NCBI RefSeq assembly: GCF_001922345.1
Contig: NZ_CP018811.1
Span: forward strand, 1 to 64,000
DNA: 64,000 bases
From: Paraburkholderia sp. SOS3
GTDB taxonomy: Bacteria > Pseudomonadota > Gammaproteobacteria > Burkholderiales > Burkholderiaceae
Reading direction: 5' to 3'
The translations under genes were made by a program, and so were the position numbers. Shown here in pieces: positions 19,508 through 28,752 of the stretch. The notes beneath the pieces were generated by a model that had not been told where the DNA came from, ran no database searches, and saw only the letters and a program-made list of their open reading frames with translations. Numbering within the stretch: the stretch's first letter is position 1; every line of letters begins with the position of its first letter.

Positions 19508-20365
19508 TCAGGCGTGCTGTGCGGACGGTTGTTCGGCGTGTGACGCCGGCGTGACTGCCGCGCTCGCCGCCCACGGCGCGCGCGATGACATCGCTGGCCG
19601 CATCGGCCAGTACTGCAATTCCGCGGCAAGGTGCCGGAAGTCGCGCGCGGCAGGTGCCGAAGGAAATGCTTCGACGATGCAGCGCGACAGTTCCGCGGAG
19701 CGCGTCGTGAGCGGGTCCGCCGCGACGCAGCCGGCGCCTTCGAGCGCCACGGTCAGATAACGCCCCGCGACGGCCGCGAGGTTGTCGAGCGCGAGTTGCG
19801 CATCGGAGACGCTGTGCACGTGATTGACGAGCATGCGGAATTGCGCGATCGCATACGCGTAGTGCAGGCGCTTCATGCAGGCGTACGTATCGGTGATCGC
19901 CTGCGCGGCAACGCGCGTGACCATCATGAGGTCGTGCGCCTGCAGCGCGAGGTCCGACAGCATGCCGTCGCGTTCGAACTGCACGTCGATCAGCACGACA
20001 TCGGCCGTGCTGTCGAACACCGCGGCCAGCTGCGACGGTTTGCACATGTCGCGATGGCTGCGCGGCGCAGCGAGCACCGCGAAGCCTGCGCTATGGCGTT
20101 CGGTCGCTGCATCGAGCGCCAGCTCGCCGCGCGTAAATGCGACGAAGCGCTCGGCCGCGGCGCCGTTGGGCGTCGCGACGATCGCGTCGGGTTCGCCCGC
20201 ATGCTCGTCGACGACGAGCACGTCCTTGCCCTGCGCCGCGAGCGCCGCCGCAAGATTGACGACGGTCGTCGAACAGCCGACGCCGGCCGTGCCGCCGGTC
20301 ACCGCGATCGCGCGCGAACCGTGCCGCGCGAGCAGGCGCCGCAGTCCTTCTGCCTGATCGGACAC
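19508..20365 (-). CDS. flhG: Flagellar number regulator FlhG (MinD/ParA-like) with altered P-loop
   Basis: FlhG is a MinD-like ATPase that limits flagellar number and stimulates the FlhF GTPase. From GTG 20365 the protein is 285 residues. The N-terminal helix carries DQAEGLR (residues 3-9), matching the DQAxxLR activator motif. The P-loop region reads GGTAGVGCSTTVVNLA (24-39): the usual KGGxGK[ST] lacks both lysines, with Cys in place of the Walker lysine. The next strands keep VLVVDEHAGEPDA and DVVLIDVQFE. The missing lysines suggest weak or no ATP hydrolysis, unless this is a lineage trait. The start is GTG just after the flhF stop; no better ATG is available. Confidence 0.9.
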   Translation of the reverse strand: MSDQAEGLRRLLARHGSRAIAVTGGTAGVGCSTTVVNLAAALAAQGKDVLVVDEHAGEPDAIVATPNGAAAERFVAFTRGELALDAATERHSAGFAVLAAPRSHRDMCKPSQLAAVFDSTADVVLIDVQFERDGMLSDLALQAHDLMMVTRVAAQAITDTYACMKRLHYAYAIAQFRMLVNHVHSVSDAQLALDNLAAVAGRYLTVALEGAGCVAADPLTTRSAELSRCIVEAFPSAPAARDFRHLAAELQYWPMRPAMSSRAPWAASAAVTPASHAEQPSAQHA

Positions 20366-20369
20366 GAAC

Positions 20370-22226
20370 TTAGCCAAACCGGACCTCGTGCTGCTCGGCA
20401 GTCGAGCGTGCGGACAGCGCGGAGAGCAGACCCGGCACGTCGTCTTCCTGCGGAACGAACGGCGAATGATCGCGCGGGATGCAGAACGCGCTGCGAACGA
20501 GAAATTTCTTCGTCGCGACGTAAAGGTTTTCCGGCACCTTCTGGCCGGTCGAGACATAGTGCACGGGCAGGCGGTAGCGCAGCACCGCATCGAGCGTGCT
20601 GCCGAGATTCGTCGCTTCGTCGAGCTTGGTCAGGATGCAGCCGGCGAGCGGCTGCTTGTCCGGCGCGCTCTGATAGGCCTGTACGACTTCGTTGAGCGTG
20701 TCGCCGTGGCAGGTCGCGTTCAGCAGCAGCAGACGCTGCACCGGTTGGCCCGCGCGGCTCAACATCGCGATCTGGTCCGACACGAGGCGGTCGCGCTGGC
20801 TCATGCCGATCGTGTCGATCAGCACGATGTGCTTGTTGCGCAGCTCCGAGAGCGCGAGCTGCAGGTCGGCGCCGTCCTTCACCGCATGCACCGACACGCC
20901 GAGAATCTTGCCGAAGATGCGCAGTTGCTCGTGGCCGCCGATCCGGTAGCTGTCGGTGGTCAACAGCGCGACCTTGCTCGCGCCGTAGCGCATCACGCAG
21001 CGCGCGGCGAGCTTGGCGGTCGTCGTCGTCTTGCCGACGCCGGTCGGACCCATCAGCGCGAACACGCCGCCGCGCTCCATCAGCGCGTCTTCGCTTTCCA
21101 TCACCGGCAGGTTCGACTCGAGCACCGAGTGCACCCATTCCATGCCCGCGTCGAAGCTCTCGACGGCCGGCAGGTTGTCGACCACCATCCGCACGAGCTG
21201 CGCGGAGAAGCCCGCTGCGAACAGGTGCCGCGTGAGCGCCGACTGGATCGGGCTGCGCCGCTGGCTATCGGCCCACAGCAGACCGGCGAAGTGCTCTTCC
21301 ATCATGCCGCGCAGCGAGGCCAGCTCGTTCATGACCGTTTCGTTGACGATCTGCGACATGCGCGCATTGATCGCGTCGGTGACCGCGGCCGTCACGTTCT
21401 CGGGATAGCCGGACGCCGTCGTCGCGCGCTGCGTGGCGCGGCGCGCGGCGAGCTGCGCGGCCTCGCGCGCCCAGTCCGGCGCCTCGTTCGTGAGCGTCGG
21501 AATCGCGGCAAGCGAAACGCCGTGCGGATCGTCGCGGCGCGCGCCCGACGCCGGCACCGGCGCGGACATGGGTGCCGGTGCGGCGCCCGGCGCGCCGAGA
21601 CCCTTCGCAGCGGCGGCCGCAGGCGTGAGCGGCGGCTGTTTGCTGCTGTAGTCGCCGGGCTGGCTATCGCGCTTCGCGGCGATCTGCTGCGCATGGTCGA
21701 TCAGCCACGGATTCGTTTCGGCCATCGTGGGACGCGGCGCCGGCGCCGGATGCCGTTCCACCGGCTTCATGATCGATGCGGCCGGCACAGCGGGCTTCGC
21801 GGGCGCAGTTGCTTCGCTCTTCTCGACGCGCGGCCGCGCCGGTTCGATCTCGGGCCCGATCAGCGCGGCCACGGTTTTCGCTTCGGGCGCGCTCGCGCCG
21901 GGTTCGCCGTCGGCGCCCGCTTCGGGGCTCGCGCCGAATACCGACGAAAACACGTCAGGCAAACCGCTCGCATACGGATTGGCAAACCCGGAGACCGCGC
22001 CGGCACGCGCTGCGCCTTCCCCGGCCGCGCCTCCCAGCGCCGCCGCGGCGCGCTTGCCCGCAGCCGGCGCGATGGAGGCGAGTTCGCTGTCGGCGAGCGC
22101 GACGATCTCGACGCTGCCGTCGGCGAGCGACCGGTTCGACAGCACGACCGCATCGGCGCCGAGCGCTTCGCGAACGAGGCGCAACGCATCGCGACTCGTG
22201 GCGCCGGTGAATTTACGGATGTTCAA
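20370..22226 (-). CDS. flhF: Flagellar biosynthesis GTPase FlhF
   Basis: Intact, 618 residues. FlhF is an SRP-type GTPase that fixes the site of flagellar assembly. The N-terminal B domain (MNIRKFTGATSRDALRLVRE) is followed by a long Ala/Pro-rich region, an N domain and the G domain with P-loop GPTGVGKTT at about 393-401, LLTTDSYRIGG, LIDTIGMSQRD and the base-specificity motif TKLDE. Start is TTG at 22226, overlapping the flhA stop in TTGA; the sequence from there is the normal family N-terminus. At over 600 residues it is longer than most FlhF proteins because of the linker. Confidence 0.96.
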   Translation of the reverse strand: MNIRKFTGATSRDALRLVREALGADAVVLSNRSLADGSVEIVALADSELASIAPAAGKRAAAALGGAAGEGAARAGAVSGFANPYASGLPDVFSSVFGASPEAGADGEPGASAPEAKTVAALIGPEIEPARPRVEKSEATAPAKPAVPAASIMKPVERHPAPAPRPTMAETNPWLIDHAQQIAAKRDSQPGDYSSKQPPLTPAAAAAKGLGAPGAAPAPMSAPVPASGARRDDPHGVSLAAIPTLTNEAPDWAREAAQLAARRATQRATTASGYPENVTAAVTDAINARMSQIVNETVMNELASLRGMMEEHFAGLLWADSQRRSPIQSALTRHLFAAGFSAQLVRMVVDNLPAVESFDAGMEWVHSVLESNLPVMESEDALMERGGVFALMGPTGVGKTTTTAKLAARCVMRYGASKVALLTTDSYRIGGHEQLRIFGKILGVSVHAVKDGADLQLALSELRNKHIVLIDTIGMSQRDRLVSDQIAMLSRAGQPVQRLLLLNATCHGDTLNEVVQAYQSAPDKQPLAGCILTKLDEATNLGSTLDAVLRYRLPVHYVSTGQKVPENLYVATKKFLVRSAFCIPRDHSPFVPQEDDVPGLLSALSARSTAEQHEVRFG

Positions 22227-24331
22227 GCTTGACCCCCGATGAGGTTAACGACCTTGATGTTTCTTGTGTCGGGCACTTCCGCGTACGAAAGCACCTTCAG
22301 TTGCGGCAGGCTGCGGCGCAGGAAGCGCGCGAGCATGGCGCGCAGCGAGTGCTGCACGAGCAGCACCGGCGCGTAGCCGAAGCTTTGCTGGCGAGTCATC
22401 GCCCGTTGCGTTTCGGTAAGCAGCGTCTGCGCGAGGCCTGGTTCGAGACCGGGGTTCGGACCGGTCGTCAGCGCCTGCGCGAGCACGCGCTCGAGATTCG
22501 AATCGAGGCCCATCACCTGCATGTCGCCGCTGCCCGGGAACCATTGCTGCGTGATCGCGCGGCCCAGCGCGAGGCGCACGATGGCCGTGAGGTCGTGCGC
22601 GTCGGTGACCTTCGGCGTGTGCTCGGCGATCGATTCGAGAATCGTGCGCATGTCGCGGATCGGCACGCCTTCCTCGAGCAGGTTCTGCAACACCTTTTGC
22701 AGCGTCGTGATCGACACCTGCTTCGGGACCAGTTCTTCGACGAGCGACGGCGACGACTTCGTCGTCCGTTCGAGCAGCGCCTGCACTTCCTGGCGGCCCA
22801 GCAGCTCGGACGCGTGCATGACGACCAGATGGTTCAGGTGCGTGGCGACCACCGTGCTCGAGTCGACCACCGTGTAGCCGTACACCTGCGCCTGCTCGCG
22901 CAGGTTCGTGTCGATCCAGACGGCCGGCAGGCCGAACGCCGGGTCGGTGGTCGGCGCGCCCGGCAGCGCGGCGCTGACCTGCCCCGGATTGATCGCGAGC
23001 CACTGGCCCGGATACGCCTCGCCGACGCCGATCTCGACGCCCTTCAAGGTGATGCGGTAGCCGTTCGGACGCAGTTCGAGGTTGTCGCGGATATGGATGA
23101 CGGGCGGCAGAAAGCCGATTTCCTGCGCGAACTTCTTGCGGATGCTCTTGATCCGCTTGAGCAGCTCGCCGTCCGAGTTGCGGTCGACGAGCGGAATCAG
23201 CCGGTAGCCGACTTCGAGGCCGAGCGTGTCGATCATCGTCACGTCGTCCCAGCTCGCCTCGGTGTTCTCGGGCGCGGTCAGCGTGGCCGGCGAAGCCTCG
23301 ACGAGGGCCGACGCCGACTTGCGCCGCTCGGCGCGCTTCTTCAGCACGCGGCCGAGCTGGATCGCGCCGCCGCCGAGCGCCAGGAACGCGAGGTGCGGCA
23401 TGTCGGGAATCAGGCCCATCAGCACGAGGATCGAGCCCGTGATCATGAGCACGCGCGGGTTCGAGAACAGCTGCGAGGTCAGCTGCGTGCCGATGTCCTC
23501 GTTGGTCGCCACGCGCGACACGATCACGCCGGCGGCCGTCGAAATGACGAGCGACGGGATCTGCGCGACAAGGCCGTCGCCGATCGTGAGCAGCGTGTAG
23601 TTCTTGCCCGCGTCCGCGAAGCTCATGCCGTGCTGCGCGACGCCGACGATAAACCCGCCGAGGATGTTGATCACCATGATCAGCAGGCCCGCGATCGCGT
23701 CGCCGCGCACGAACTTGCTCGCGCCGTCCATCGAGCCGTAGAACTCGGCTTCCTGGGCGATCTCGCTGCGCCGCTTGCGCGCCTGCTCTTCGTTGATCAT
23801 GCCGGCGTTCAGATCGGCGTCGATCGCCATCTGCTTGCCCGGCATCGCGTCGAGCGTGAAGCGCGCGGACACTTCGGCAATGCGGCCCGCACCCTTCGTG
23901 ATCACCATGAAGTTGATCACCATCAGGATGATGAACACCACGATGCCGACCGCGAAGTTGCCGCCGACGAGGAAGTGGCCGAACGCCTCGATCACCTTGC
24001 CGGCCGCATCGGGGCCCGTGTGCCCTTCGAGCAGCACGATGCGGGTCGACGCGACGTTCAGCGACAGGCGCAACAGCGTCGAGAACAGCAGCACGCTCGG
24101 GAACGCGGCGAAATCGAGCGGCTTGGTCGTGTACATGCTGACGAGCAGCACCATCACCGACAGCGCGATGTTGAACGTGAACAGCAGATCGAGCAGGAAC
24201 GGCGGCAACGGCAGGATCATCATGCCGAGGATCATGCAGATCAGAATCGGCCCGGCGAGCGCGCGCAGGTTCGCGCTCTGCAGCATGTCAGGGCGGCGCG
24301 AGAGGAAACCGGCGCGGGGCGGCGTGCTCAT
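22223..24331 (-). CDS. flhA: Flagellar export apparatus protein FlhA
   Basis: Intact, 702 residues, standard length. FlhA is the large export-gate protein that forms the cytoplasmic nonameric ring. About eight membrane segments occupy residues 20-330, including ILICMILGMMILPLPPFLLD. The conserved FHIPEP region reads LDAMPGKQMAIDADLNAGMI, followed by EEQARKRRSEIAQEAEFYGS. The cytoplasmic domain extends to the C-terminus (TLPQLKVLSYAEVPD). It overlaps flhB by four bases (ATGA) and flhF by four (TTGA), so the three are translationally coupled. Confidence 0.97.
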   Translation of the reverse strand: MSTPPRAGFLSRRPDMLQSANLRALAGPILICMILGMMILPLPPFLLDLLFTFNIALSVMVLLVSMYTTKPLDFAAFPSVLLFSTLLRLSLNVASTRIVLLEGHTGPDAAGKVIEAFGHFLVGGNFAVGIVVFIILMVINFMVITKGAGRIAEVSARFTLDAMPGKQMAIDADLNAGMINEEQARKRRSEIAQEAEFYGSMDGASKFVRGDAIAGLLIMVINILGGFIVGVAQHGMSFADAGKNYTLLTIGDGLVAQIPSLVISTAAGVIVSRVATNEDIGTQLTSQLFSNPRVLMITGSILVLMGLIPDMPHLAFLALGGGAIQLGRVLKKRAERRKSASALVEASPATLTAPENTEASWDDVTMIDTLGLEVGYRLIPLVDRNSDGELLKRIKSIRKKFAQEIGFLPPVIHIRDNLELRPNGYRITLKGVEIGVGEAYPGQWLAINPGQVSAALPGAPTTDPAFGLPAVWIDTNLREQAQVYGYTVVDSSTVVATHLNHLVVMHASELLGRQEVQALLERTTKSSPSLVEELVPKQVSITTLQKVLQNLLEEGVPIRDMRTILESIAEHTPKVTDAHDLTAIVRLALGRAITQQWFPGSGDMQVMGLDSNLERVLAQALTTGPNPGLEPGLAQTLLTETQRAMTRQQSFGYAPVLLVQHSLRAMLARFLRRSLPQLKVLSYAEVPDTRNIKVVNLIGGQA

Positions 24332-25590
24332 GCGCGGCCTCCGTCGTTGCGCGGGTTGCGGTTGCCGCGCGTGTCGCCACGCTCGCTGGTACGGGCTTGC
24401 GGATCGATTGCTTCCACGTCTTCGATATCTTCGATGTCGTCGTCTTCGTCAGCGGCCGGGCCGCGCTTGTCGAGTTCGGCCGGCACGTCGAGGTCGCTCG
24501 GGCGTACCGGCTCCGCGCCGCCGTGCGTATTGAAGCGGCGCAGCTGATAGACCCATGCGAGCACTTCGGCGACCGCGCCGTACAGCACGCCCGGCACTTC
24601 GGCGTCGAGACGCACGTTGTAATAGAGCGCACGCGCAAGCGGCGGCGCTTCGAGCAGCGGCACGTTGTTCTCGGTCGCGAGTTCGCGAATGCGCGCCGCG
24701 ACGAGGTTCACGCCTTTCGCGACGACCTTCGGCGCGCGCATCTTGCCGTCCGTGTATTGCAGCGCGACCGCGAAGTGCGTCGGGTTCGTCACCACCACGT
24801 CGGCCTTCGGCACGTGCTGCATCATGCGGCGCCGCGCGGCCGCGCGCTGTTGCGCGCGAATGCGGCCTTTCACATGCGGATCGCCTTCGTTTTCGCGGTG
24901 CTCGCGCTTGACCTCTTCCTTGGTCATGCGCAGCTTTTTCTCGTATTGCCAGATCTGGTACGGCACATCGAGCGCGGCGATCAGGAACATGCCCGCGACG
25001 GTCGTCGCGCAGCACACGGCGATCAGATGGGCGGTGTTCGCGAAGGCCACCGACATCGGCTGCGTGACGAGCGCGAGCACGTCGTCCTTGTGATTCCAGA
25101 CCGCGAGCGTGCCGATCCCGCCGACCACGAGCGTCTTCGCGAGCGCCATGCCGAGCTGGATCACGCCGTTCGGCGAAAAAATGCGGCCGAGGCCCGACAC
25201 CGGATTGAGCTTGTTCCACTTCGGCTCGAGCGACTTTGCCGACAGCAGCCAGCCGCCCAGCGCGATCGGCGCGACGAGCGCGGCGAGCCCGGTCAGAAAC
25301 AGCAGCGGCGCGAGCGCCTGCAGGCCCTGCATGCTCGCGGCGCCCGCCCCGATCAGCATGCGGCGCGTTTCGAAGACGCTCGCGTGATCGAACGTGAACG
25401 AGCCGCGCAGCATGCCTTCCAGATGAGCGCCGATCTGACCGGACAGGCCCCACGCGCCGAAGAAGCCGGCCGACAGCAGCGCGAACGAGACTAGCTCGCG
25501 CGAGCGCGCGACCTGCCCTTCCTCCCGCGCCTTCTGACGGCGACGGGGGGTGGCTGATTCGGTCTTTTCGAGGTCGCTGTCCTCTGCCAC
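24328..25590 (-). CDS. flhB: Flagellar export switch protein FlhB
   Basis: Intact, 420 residues. FlhB controls the change from rod/hook to filament substrates by cleaving itself. The N-terminus (DLEKTESATPRRRQKAREEG) and four membrane segments are typical, and the autocleavage motif NPTH lies at about residues 269-272 within ADVVVTNPTHFAVALQY. The last 60 residues form an acidic, charged tail (EDDDIEDIEDVEAID) beyond the family core. It is the first gene of flhB-flhA-flhF-flhG-fliA. The 194-base upstream gap must hold the operon promoter, but no convincing element was recognised. Confidence 0.97.
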   Translation of the reverse strand: MAEDSDLEKTESATPRRRQKAREEGQVARSRELVSFALLSAGFFGAWGLSGQIGAHLEGMLRGSFTFDHASVFETRRMLIGAGAASMQGLQALAPLLFLTGLAALVAPIALGGWLLSAKSLEPKWNKLNPVSGLGRIFSPNGVIQLGMALAKTLVVGGIGTLAVWNHKDDVLALVTQPMSVAFANTAHLIAVCCATTVAGMFLIAALDVPYQIWQYEKKLRMTKEEVKREHRENEGDPHVKGRIRAQQRAAARRRMMQHVPKADVVVTNPTHFAVALQYTDGKMRAPKVVAKGVNLVAARIRELATENNVPLLEAPPLARALYYNVRLDAEVPGVLYGAVAEVLAWVYQLRRFNTHGGAEPVRPSDLDVPAELDKRGPAADEDDDIEDIEDVEAIDPQARTSERGDTRGNRNPRNDGGRA

Positions 25591-25737
25591 GGGGCTCTCC
25601 AGGCGGTCACGGCATCCATTGCCGGTTTTCCGGGTGAGAGCGATTATTCCCGTAGACGTAAAGGGACGATCGGCGGATAAAGGGCGTTAAACCGGGGTAT
25701 TTCGCGGGATGGAGGAAGCAGCGGGCCGGCAACCCCG

Positions 25738-25761
25738 CAGCGGCCCCGGACGGGGCCGCTG
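25738..25761. terminator. GC-rich hairpin between flhB and the DUF3443 gene
   Basis: Arms CAGCGGCCCCG and CGGGGCCGCTG flank a two-base centre. Only TTT follows on the plus strand and no T run on the minus, so the hairpin may stop transcripts of the DUF3443 gene imperfectly. It lies 24 bases after that gene's stop codon. Confidence 0.5.
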
Positions 25762-25784
25762 TTTCGCCGTACGCGAACGCGCGG

Positions 25785-27053
25785 CTAGAACGCGATAAAC
25801 GGCGCCCGGCCGCCGGACGCGCGCAGGTCGAGGCCGTGATACACGGTCTTGCCGAAGTAGAACGGCAAGCCGAGATCGAGCGTGCCGCTTGTCGCTCCGG
25901 CCGAACCCGTGAGATTGCCTAACGCGAAATTCCCAGTTTTGAGAAGATTATCTGCGTTGTCTGCTGCGAAATTTACAGTTGTCACGGTCGTGCCGACCCC
26001 TTGCAGCGTGGCGGTGAGGATCTGCTTGGCGGCTGGGCAGTAGAAACCCTGCGCGTTGCTGCCACACAATGGGAGAGACGCGATCATGAACACGCCGTTA
26101 GAACCCGTGTCGAGGAAAGCTTTCACGCCGCTCACGCCATTGAAAGTACTGTTTTGGAGGTCGCCCGCCAAGTCGGAAACGAGCATTGTCACTGTGCCCG
26201 GCATCGCGTTGTTCGACTGTGTGTTGATGCCAAAGGTGACAAGGCCCGTCGCGGTCTTCGAGCCTCCGTCTGGCACAGCCGGGAACTGGACGATTACGCC
26301 GTTGTTGTCGCTCGCGAAGCGCGCCACAGGGTTCGTGACCTGCTGCGTGACCGCGACCGGCACACGCGTACAATTGGCCGTCGTCGTATTGGGTGGGCAG
26401 GAGAAGTACGTGCTCGGATTGTTGACCGACATCGCTGCGGCACATGCGGTTCCGCAGTCCGTAATCGCCACACCGACGCCGAGAATGCCGTTTGCATTGA
26501 GCGCATTGGCTGTGTCCTGGGCATTTGACGCGGGCACGCTGTTCGTGCAATTTTCGCTCGGAATCGTTGCCTCCGGTAAATCACCCACCACTTGGATTGG
26601 AATACTAGCCGCCGTCTCCCCGCCGATATGTACGTCGGCCGTACGAATCGTCCCCCACGTGAAGCTTTGCGCGAAAAGCGCACATTGCGCAAGGATGCCG
26701 GATCCCGATGGCAACGCCGGCAGGCTGGCGCCCACCGAACCCAACGATGTGTTGAGCACACGCAGGCCGAAAGACCTGGTATCGAGCAACACATTGTTGA
26801 TGGTTTGACACGCGGTCGCCGAACCAGGTGCGCAGACAGTCACGGTCACGGTCGGAATATTCACGTTGCCCGACACACCCTGGCTGATCACCGCGGCGAC
26901 CTGATTCGCTCCCGAGGGCGTCGGAGTGCTCGGTGAATTCGAACCGGCGCTGTTGTCGCTGCCGCCGCCTCCGCCGCAACCGGCGACGATCAGCGACACG
27001 GCAAGCGCGGCGGCGCCTTTCAGCCAAGGCGTCATTCTGGTTGTTCGTTGCAC
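25785..27053 (-). CDS. DUF3443 family lipoprotein
   Basis: Intact, 422 residues. A lipoprotein signal with lipobox IVAGC (Cys near residue 26) precedes a Gly/Ser/Pro-rich stretch. The body looks secreted and beta-rich, with cysteine pairs (VCAPGSATACQTI, ITDCGTACAAAM, CPPNTTTANC), LLDTRSFGLRVL, FLDTGSNGVFMIASLPLC and LGLPFYFGKTVYHGLDL. The paired LLDTxS / LDTGS segments resemble retropepsin-type active-site motifs; activity is not claimed. The family is mostly known from Burkholderiales, often next to a DUF2844 gene, as here (25 bases upstream). Function unknown; it was probably inserted between the flagellar and chemotaxis operons. Confidence 0.8.
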   Translation of the reverse strand: MQRTTRMTPWLKGAAALAVSLIVAGCGGGGGSDNSAGSNSPSTPTPSGANQVAAVISQGVSGNVNIPTVTVTVCAPGSATACQTINNVLLDTRSFGLRVLNTSLGSVGASLPALPSGSGILAQCALFAQSFTWGTIRTADVHIGGETAASIPIQVVGDLPEATIPSENCTNSVPASNAQDTANALNANGILGVGVAITDCGTACAAAMSVNNPSTYFSCPPNTTTANCTRVPVAVTQQVTNPVARFASDNNGVIVQFPAVPDGGSKTATGLVTFGINTQSNNAMPGTVTMLVSDLAGDLQNSTFNGVSGVKAFLDTGSNGVFMIASLPLCGSNAQGFYCPAAKQILTATLQGVGTTVTTVNFAADNADNLLKTGNFALGNLTGSAGATSGTLDLGLPFYFGKTVYHGLDLRASGGRAPFIAF

Positions 27054-27078
27054 GAGAATTTCTCCAGTCGTCGGTCGA

Positions 27079-27690
27079 TTAGCGGAGTTGGTCGCCGGTT
27101 ATGCCGGCCGGCATCAGCGCGGGCAGATACCCACAACCGACATAGCTCCCCATGTGGCCGCCCGCGCGAACCACGAGGCCGCCCTGTTCGACCGTCGCCG
27201 GGCCGCGTGCGGCACCGCGTGCCGCCCGAGCGGCGCGCGCGCCCTCCACATACTGCTGGTAGTAGTCGTTGCCGAAGATTTCGGTGAGATTCGGATACGC
27301 GGGTCCGTTCCAGCATGCGGCGAACACCTGGCCGTTGCCGTCTACGTATTCGCGCACGACGGTGCCGGTTGCGAGCGTGGTCGAGCGCACCGTATAGGCG
27401 GCGGGACCCGACGCTGCTGCAGAACCCGACGCAGCCGACGCCACACTTGACGCCGCAGCCGATGCGCCCGGCGTGATCGCATTGCGCATCGTCGCCGTGG
27501 CCGACGCGGACGGCGCGCCTGACATGGCCGACGGACCCGACGTCGTCACGCTCGCGCCTTGCGGCGTCGTCATCGGACTGCTGCCCAACGCCGCGTTCGC
27601 TGACGGCGCGGCGGCCAGCATGCCGGCCGCGCAGAATGCGGCAGCGGCAAGCGCGAGCACGCGACGCCGCAACGGGTTTGATTCGAACAT
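27079..27690 (-). CDS. DUF2844 family exported protein
   Basis: 203 residues from ATG 27690, which follows GGAGAG. A signal peptide (RRRVLALAAAAFCAAGMLAA) ends near ANAALGSS. An Ala/Ser-rich stretch then leads to the conserved part: STTLATGTVVREYVDGNGQV, FAACWNGPAYPNLTEIFGND, YYQQYVEGAR, and a C-terminal GGLVVRAGGHMGSYVGCGYL. The pattern fits DUF2844. The upstream in-frame extension is poor coding sequence, so the shorter start is preferred. It forms a two-gene unit with the DUF3443 lipoprotein. Function unknown; both proteins are predicted outside the cytoplasm. Confidence 0.8.
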   Translation of the reverse strand: MFESNPLRRRVLALAAAAFCAAGMLAAAPSANAALGSSPMTTPQGASVTTSGPSAMSGAPSASATATMRNAITPGASAAASSVASAASGSAAASGPAAYTVRSTTLATGTVVREYVDGNGQVFAACWNGPAYPNLTEIFGNDYYQQYVEGARAARAARGAARGPATVEQGGLVVRAGGHMGSYVGCGYLPALMPAGITGDQLR

Positions 27691-28043
27691 CGGCACTCTC
27701 TCCTTGAAAACCGCGCTCGCGATGCGAGCCGCATGCAGTCCGAACCTGTTTGCATGGTCGCCGACGCATGTTGAAGCGCGATGACACACCGCACCGCGCG
27801 CCATTCGGATCCGCCTTCCAGGCCACGCCAGCTGCTTCTCGAAAGCGCGCTGGCAACCGCCCGACAGCGCTGCGCAAGCCCGATGCCCGTTGCCGGAACG
27901 GGAAAGGGCCTTTTGCGTTACGCGATGGCTAGTATGCCTGCGGAGAGATCGAAGGGACAGACTCCGCGGCTGCGTGAGCATTCGCTTTCAGCAGCCGCGC
28001 AGCCTTCGGGGACGAGAGAGAGCGGGAGTCGGAGAGATCCGCG
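27691..28043. other. Non-coding interval between cheZ and the DUF2844 gene
   Basis: No gene is supported in these 353 bases. Open frames here are antisense-like and rich in Arg. The interval should contain the promoter of the DUF2844-DUF3443 unit and the end of the chemotaxis transcript, but no clear hairpin with a T run or promoter element was seen. Confidence 0.5.
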
Positions 28044-28751
28044 TCAGAAGCCGAGGCTCGCGAGCAGATCGTCGACTTGCGACTGATCCTGCATGACGTC
28101 GGCCTTGCCTTCGGGGTTGATCTGCGGACCGTTGAGCAGACCCTCGGGGCTGCCCGTCGACGACACTTCCGCGACGAGCGCCGCGGCCGTCGCCGCGAAC
28201 TGCTCGCGCCGCTCGGGCGCGATGTTCTCGACGAGCACGCCGAGCAGTTGCTGCTCGATCACATAGACGATCTCGGTGATCTTCTTGATCACCTGGCCCG
28301 TCAGATCCTGGAAATCCTGCGCGAGCATGATCTCGAGCAGTTGCTGGTTGGTCGCCGCCGTCGCGTCGGGCAGCTTGCCGAGAAACGCGTGCGTGTCGTC
28401 CATCAGCGTGCGCACTTCGTCACGTTCGAGCGGCGCCGCGTACCACTGCGCCCAGCGCGCATCGAGCTTGCCCGCGTCCTGCTGCAGCTGCTCCTGGATC
28501 GGCTTCGCGACTTCGATCGCGGTCAGCACTTTTTCGGCGGCCTGCTCGGTCATCGTCGCGACGTATTTCAGGCGGTCGCGTGCGTCCGGCACGGCTTCCG
28601 CGGCACGCTCGACATGCTTGTCGATGCCGAGTTCGCGCATCGAATCGCGCAGCGTGCGCGTCAACTGGCCGATCCGGGCGAGAATCCGGTCGGTGGTGTG
28701 ATCGCTGTCGTCGCGCGCGACCGCGTCCTGCGCGTTGGTCGGCTGGTTCAC
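28044..28751 (-). CDS. cheZ: Chemotaxis phosphatase CheZ
   Basis: CheZ removes phosphate from CheY-P. The 235-residue protein starts at GTG 28751, one base after the cheY stop, behind GGGGGCTAAT. An ATG at 28781 inside cheY is possible but adds residues not typical of the family. Core features: long helices (RILARIGQLTRTLRDSMREL), the active-site region LLEIMLAQDFQDLTGQVIKK with its Gln, and the CheY-binding C-terminus QSQVDDLLASLGF. It is the last gene of the chemotaxis operon. Confidence 0.95.
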   Translation of the reverse strand: MNQPTNAQDAVARDDSDHTTDRILARIGQLTRTLRDSMRELGIDKHVERAAEAVPDARDRLKYVATMTEQAAEKVLTAIEVAKPIQEQLQQDAGKLDARWAQWYAAPLERDEVRTLMDDTHAFLGKLPDATAATNQQLLEIMLAQDFQDLTGQVIKKITEIVYVIEQQLLGVLVENIAPERREQFAATAAALVAEVSSTGSPEGLLNGPQINPEGKADVMQDQSQVDDLLASLGF

Positions 28752-28752
28752 A

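Noticed and set aside
20388..22232. A 614-codon plus-strand frame opposite flhF
   Set aside because: Antisense shadow of flhF; Arg/Ala-rich and without motifs.
22229..24547. A 772-codon plus-strand frame opposite flhA
   Set aside because: Antisense shadow of flhA with no family resemblance.
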